Origin: Flavobacterium sp. HTF
Lineage (GTDB): Bacteria > Bacteroidota > Bacteroidia > Flavobacteriales > Flavobacteriaceae
Assembly (NCBI RefSeq): GCF_003105115.1
Contig: NZ_QETH01000006.1
Coordinates: forward strand, 52,888-116,887
DNA length: 64,000 nt
Reading direction: 5' to 3'
A program made the translations under genes and the position numbers. Below are positions 60,610 to 64,000 of this stretch, one piece after another; position 1 is the stretch's first letter, and each line of letters begins with the position of its first letter. A model generated the notes under the pieces. The model did no database searches and was not told the DNA's origin. It saw nothing but the letters and a program-made list of their open reading frames with translations.

Positions 60610-62331
60610 ATGAATACATTTGTAAAAATTTCAATTTCGTGTTTGCTCGTGTTAAGCCTGACAGCATCCGCACAAATAAAACAGCAAAAAATACCTCGTG
60701 TAGATCAAATGCCCAATCTACCGCAGCCATTAAAAATTATCGATTATAAAAAACTGGCTTTAGATTTTGATAAAACAGTCTATGACTTTAATGCCAAAGG
60801 CAAATTTTGGCCAATGGTCTGGGTAGATGACACCCAAAAGAATTTTCCGCAAAAAGTGGTTGGTTTATATACCGCTGTAGCTGATGTAAGACAAGGCCCT
60901 GATCATAACAAAGGGATGTTTCACGAAGCTTTGGCAACAATGGGTGCAACACTAGGCGCAACTTTGGTCGGGATTGATAAAAACAATCAGCAAAACCTGA
61001 ACTATGTCGCAATGTTGAAAAACTATTTCAACAAAGAAACCAACTGGAATATTATGATGAATAATACCTGTCCTGAAGTTGCTTTGCTGGGCGGTGGTTA
61101 TGGTCGTGACTGGTGGTATGATGTATATCCGAATCTTTTGTTCTTTGCTGTTTATGACAAATATCCTAATGAGCCGGGCTTTTCAGAAATTGCCAGAACT
61201 ATAGCGGACAAGTTTTATGAAGCCGATGTAATTCTGAATGGAAATTATAATTATTCTTATTTTGATTATAATAAAATGACCCCAATGACAAACCATATTT
61301 GTACACAGCCCGATGCGGCTGCCGGACACGCATGGGTATTGTATATGGCTTATAAAAAGTTTGGAGATGCCAAATATTTAAAAGGAGCGCAAAGTGCATT
61401 AGCCGCATTAGAATCGCAATCGAAAAACCCCACATACGAAGTATTAATGCCATTTGGAGCTTATTTGGCGGCGAGAATTAATGCCGAGGAAAACACAAAA
61501 TACGATACCGGAAAGATGCTGGACTGGACTTTTGACGGAACACCTATTTGTCGTGAAGGCTGGGGTTCATTGGTGGGTAACTGGAATGGTATTGATATTT
61601 CAGGTATTTTTGGCAGTACCGTTGATCATGGTGGTTATGGTTTTTTAATGAATACTTATGACGCTGCATGGCCATTAGTGCCAATGGTAAGATACGATCA
61701 ATCGTATGCAAATGCAATTGGAAAATGGATGCTGAACGCTGCCAATGCTTCTCGTTTTTTCTACCCGCAATATATGCCCAATGAACATGAAACAATTCCG
61801 GAACTTGCTGAAGTTACAAAAGGAGTAATTGGTTACGAAGGAATGATTCGTAAGTCCGGCTATAAAGAATACGAAAATCTAAAAGGTCCGGTAGCACAAG
61901 GCGACGGCCCGCTTTGGGTAGCTGGAGAAAATCCGAAAGAATCTCAATTCAGCGTTTACGGAAGCGGTCACGCAGGAATTTTTGGTAGTATTATCCGTGA
62001 AACCAATGTTATCGGAATATTACAGCTAAACTTATTAGCAACAGATTTTTTTAGAGATAAAGCTTATCCGTCATATCTGTATTATAATCCATATTCTACC
62101 AGTAAAACGGTTACTATTAAAACCGAAAAAGGCAAAAAAACAGATTTATACAATACCGTTGCAGGAAGTTTTGTAGCCCGAAATGTTACTTCATCTTCTA
62201 AAATAAATATCGAAGCATTAAGTTCGGCTGTAATTATTCAGGTTCCTTCTGGAGGAAAAATAAGCTATGAAGGCTCAAAAATGCTAATTAATGATATTGT
62301 AGTAGATTATGAGTATCAACAAAAAAAGTAA
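60610..62331 (+). CDS. Unrecognised secreted protein of the PUL, (alpha/alpha)-barrel-like
   Basis: 573 residues from MNTFVKISIS. Signal peptide (TASAQ). Long helical stretches with Trp/Tyr-rich loops (GRDWWYDVYPNLLFFAVYDKYP, HAWVLYMAYKKFGDAKYL) and acidic residues after DGT and DHGG suggest an (alpha/alpha)-toroid enzyme. The C-terminal ~110 residues form a beta domain. I do not recognise a family. Position between MFS and GH13 makes a glycan-active role likely. Confidence 0.7.
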   Translation: MNTFVKISISCLLVLSLTASAQIKQQKIPRVDQMPNLPQPLKIIDYKKLALDFDKTVYDFNAKGKFWPMVWVDDTQKNFPQKVVGLYTAVADVRQGPDHNKGMFHEALATMGATLGATLVGIDKNNQQNLNYVAMLKNYFNKETNWNIMMNNTCPEVALLGGGYGRDWWYDVYPNLLFFAVYDKYPNEPGFSEIARTIADKFYEADVILNGNYNYSYFDYNKMTPMTNHICTQPDAAAGHAWVLYMAYKKFGDAKYLKGAQSALAALESQSKNPTYEVLMPFGAYLAARINAEENTKYDTGKMLDWTFDGTPICREGWGSLVGNWNGIDISGIFGSTVDHGGYGFLMNTYDAAWPLVPMVRYDQSYANAIGKWMLNAANASRFFYPQYMPNEHETIPELAEVTKGVIGYEGMIRKSGYKEYENLKGPVAQGDGPLWVAGENPKESQFSVYGSGHAGIFGSIIRETNVIGILQLNLLATDFFRDKAYPSYLYYNPYSTSKTVTIKTEKGKKTDLYNTVAGSFVARNVTSSSKINIEALSSAVIIQVPSGGKISYEGSKMLINDIVVDYEYQQKK

Positions 62332-62372
62332 GAGATTGGGTCCTATGAAGTTCCGCAGAAACAAAGCATATT

Positions 62373-62394
62373 GTAGGGATGGATTTTAATCCAT
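62373..62394. repeat. Short palindrome GATGGATTTTAATCCATC
   Basis: An 18-base core palindrome in the 91-bp gap before the GH13 gene, with a preceding TGTAGG. It resembles a dispersed intergenic palindrome. Confidence 0.5.
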
Positions 62395-62422
62395 CTTCGC
62401 AATCATAATCGATAATAATATT

Positions 62423-64000
62423 ATGAAGTCTAATACCCTGAATTATATATTTATTTTTTTAATAATGATAAATATAAATCCAGCAATCGCTCAAAAAACA
62501 GCCGACCAAAAATGGTGGAAAGAATCTGTATTCTACCAAATCTATATGCCGAGCTATGCTGATAGCAATGGCGACGGATATGGTGATTTTAAAGGAATGA
62601 CCCAAAAACTGGATTATTTACAAAGTCTGGGAATTAAAGGCATTTGGCTCACACCTTTTCTAACTTCTCCTAAAATAGATAATGGTTATGATGTTGCCAA
62701 TTATTATGAAGTAGATCCAACGTATGGCAGTAAAGCAGATTTTGATTCTTTTTTAAGTGAAGCTCATAAAAGAGGAATCAAAGTAATCATCGATATGGTT
62801 TTTAACCATACGTCTACAGATTGCAAATGGTTTCAGGAATCCAGAAAGTCAAAAGACAATCCCTATCGTGATTATTATATCTGGAAAGACGAGCCTAATA
62901 ATTGGGAATCATTTTTTGGAGGAACTGCCTGGGAAAAAGACACTTTAACCAATCAATATTATTATCATAAGTTTGATAAAAAAATGGCCGATCTTAACTG
63001 GTCAAACCCAAAAGTAGTTACTGAGGTTCAGAATATACTTCGCTTTTGGCTTGATACCGGTGTAGATGGTTTTCGGTTAGATGTAATCAATTTCCTGACT
63101 ACTAACGGAATTACAAAAGATAACCCGATAAAAGACGGACAGCAGGATCATATAAATGACATTGATCAGGAAGGTGTTAAAAATGCTATGCAAATTATAA
63201 AATCTACCGTAAGCGAATATGACAACCGCTTTATTGTGGGAGAAATTGGAAGTGACAAAATAGAAGTTTTAAAACAATATCAATCGCAGGATTTATTAGA
63301 TGTTGTATTTAATTTCAATTTTGGAAGCATCAAATCTTTTTCGTCCCAGCGTATTTTTGATGAGTTGCAAAGCATGGAAAAAAACATGAGCAATTATCCA
63401 ACTTTGTTTTTTGGCAGTCACGATATGCCCAGAATGATCGACAGACTTTCAGACGGAAATCCGGAGAGAGCTACTGCTTTGGCTGCTTTAATTCTAACAG
63501 CAAAAGGAGTTCCGTTTATTTATTATGGCGAAGAGATCGGAATGCATAATATTGTAGCGAAAAATATAACTGAAATGGTCGATATTCAAGGCAAAACGCA
63601 TTATAAATTAGCGCTTGAAAAAGGCAAAACAGAAAGTGAAGCACTTATTGAAGGAAACGAACACAATCGTGATAAATCGCGTAGCCCGATGCAATGGAAT
63701 CCAGATTCATATGCCGGATTTTCTAAAGAAAAAACCTGGATTAAGATCAATCCTGATTATAAAAAAACGAATGTTGCCGTTTTACAGAATCAAAAAAAAT
63801 CTATCCTTAACATCTATAAAAAATTAATCGCTTTAAGAAATAATGAAAAAGTTTTACAATACGGAATGTATGAGAATCTTGAAATTCAGGGAGACCAAAT
63901 TTCATTTACAAGATCTTTTGAGGGTGAAAAAATTACAGTTATCATTAATTTTGGTTTAAAAAAAGAAATAACATTACCCGCTAATGTCAAAGTATTAATT
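62423..64000 (+). CDS. Secreted GH13 alpha-glucosidase/amylase, cut by window edge
   Basis: 526 codons are visible from ATG at 62423; no stop before the edge. Signal peptide to about PAIAQ. Catalytic triad: Asp220 in GFRLDVI, Glu274 in VGEIG, Asp334 in SHDMP. WWKESVFYQIYMPSYADSNGDG and VIDMVFNHTS mark the barrel. The overall pattern is like oligo-1,6-glucosidase/alpha-glucosidase forms. It would act in the periplasm on alpha-linked glucosides. Confidence 0.93.
   Translation, partial: MKSNTLNYIFIFLIMININPAIAQKTADQKWWKESVFYQIYMPSYADSNGDGYGDFKGMTQKLDYLQSLGIKGIWLTPFLTSPKIDNGYDVANYYEVDPTYGSKADFDSFLSEAHKRGIKVIIDMVFNHTSTDCKWFQESRKSKDNPYRDYYIWKDEPNNWESFFGGTAWEKDTLTNQYYYHKFDKKMADLNWSNPKVVTEVQNILRFWLDTGVDGFRLDVINFLTTNGITKDNPIKDGQQDHINDIDQEGVKNAMQIIKSTVSEYDNRFIVGEIGSDKIEVLKQYQSQDLLDVVFNFNFGSIKSFSSQRIFDELQSMEKNMSNYPTLFFGSHDMPRMIDRLSDGNPERATALAALILTAKGVPFIYYGEEIGMHNIVAKNITEMVDIQGKTHYKLALEKGKTESEALIEGNEHNRDKSRSPMQWNPDSYAGFSKEKTWIKINPDYKKTNVAVLQNQKKSILNIYKKLIALRNNEKVLQYGMYENLEIQGDQISFTRSFEGEKITVIINFGLKKEITLPANVKVLI

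Noticed and set aside
1..64000. tRNA, rRNA and CRISPR arrays
   Set aside because: I looked for cloverleaf acceptor arms with CCA-like ends, rRNA-like conserved stretches and 25-40 bp direct repeats with spacers and found none.

Overview
The window reads as chromosomal DNA of a Flavobacterium-like member of the Bacteroidota. The base composition is AT-rich and most genes start without a clear Shine-Dalgarno sequence. Two promoters match the TTTG-N18/19-TAnnTTTG form. A SusC/SusD pair with a hybrid two-component regulator sits at the right end. Housekeeping genes (dnaK, ftsH, hemA, hemH, coaD, ddl, pyrE, birA, rsfS, cdsA, psd) look intact. I see no rRNA, tRNA or CRISPR array.

Layout. (1) 1-3843, minus strand: a tight seven-gene run (peroxiredoxin-like, YHS, DoxX-like, DinB, NRDE, ATP-grasp, LysE-type exporter running off the left edge), next to a Crp/Fnr-type regulator (3934-4665). 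(2) 5019-13544: a secreted fasciclin protein, then hemH and hemA flanking an envelope redox/heme-flavoured block. The minus arm is a c-type cytochrome lipoprotein, two tandem YceI proteins, an AraC regulator and hemH. The plus arm is an OB-fold protein, a DUF5777 barrel, an HMA-like anchored protein and a truncated-globin-like lipoprotein. (3) 13859-16937: a small foreign island with a tyrosine integrase, two excisionase-type DNA-binding proteins and a membrane protein. (4) 17101-29392: dnaK, then a plus-strand series of transport and metabolic genes (RDD, Na+/H+ antiporter, MscS, thioesterase, hydrolase, DUF1398, ThuA, sulfurtransferase, a double ABC ATPase). (5) 29498-43092: core genes (RluD-type synthase, PASTA, ddl, DUF421, coaD, PhnA, DEAD helicase, M14 peptidase, Nudix, pyrE, birA). 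The gaps between them carry an unusual set of short-period intergenic arrays. (6) 43186-48842: rsfS-ftsH, then LUD, cdsA, psd, an ACBP and an Fe/Mn SOD lipoprotein. (7) 49060-64000: a polysaccharide utilization locus with a hybrid sensor/regulator, SusC, SusD, GH130, an MFS transporter, an unrecognised secreted 573-residue protein and a secreted GH13 enzyme cut by the right edge.

How the parts work together. The right-end locus is a full sense-import-degrade unit. The hybrid regulator would detect an oligosaccharide in the periplasm, SusCD would import it, the GH13 enzyme and the unknown protein would act in the periplasm or at the surface, and the MFS carrier would bring products to the cytoplasmic GH130. 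The hemH-hemA block suggests that heme supply is linked to an envelope heme-protein set; this is inference from gene order. The most interesting unexplained signals are the unknown PUL protein, the globin/YceI/cytochrome/DUF5777 block, the 7- and 8-nt periodic intergenic arrays, the operator-like palindromes in front of the hybrid regulator and susC, and the apparently leaderless, back-to-back pyrE/Nudix start region.
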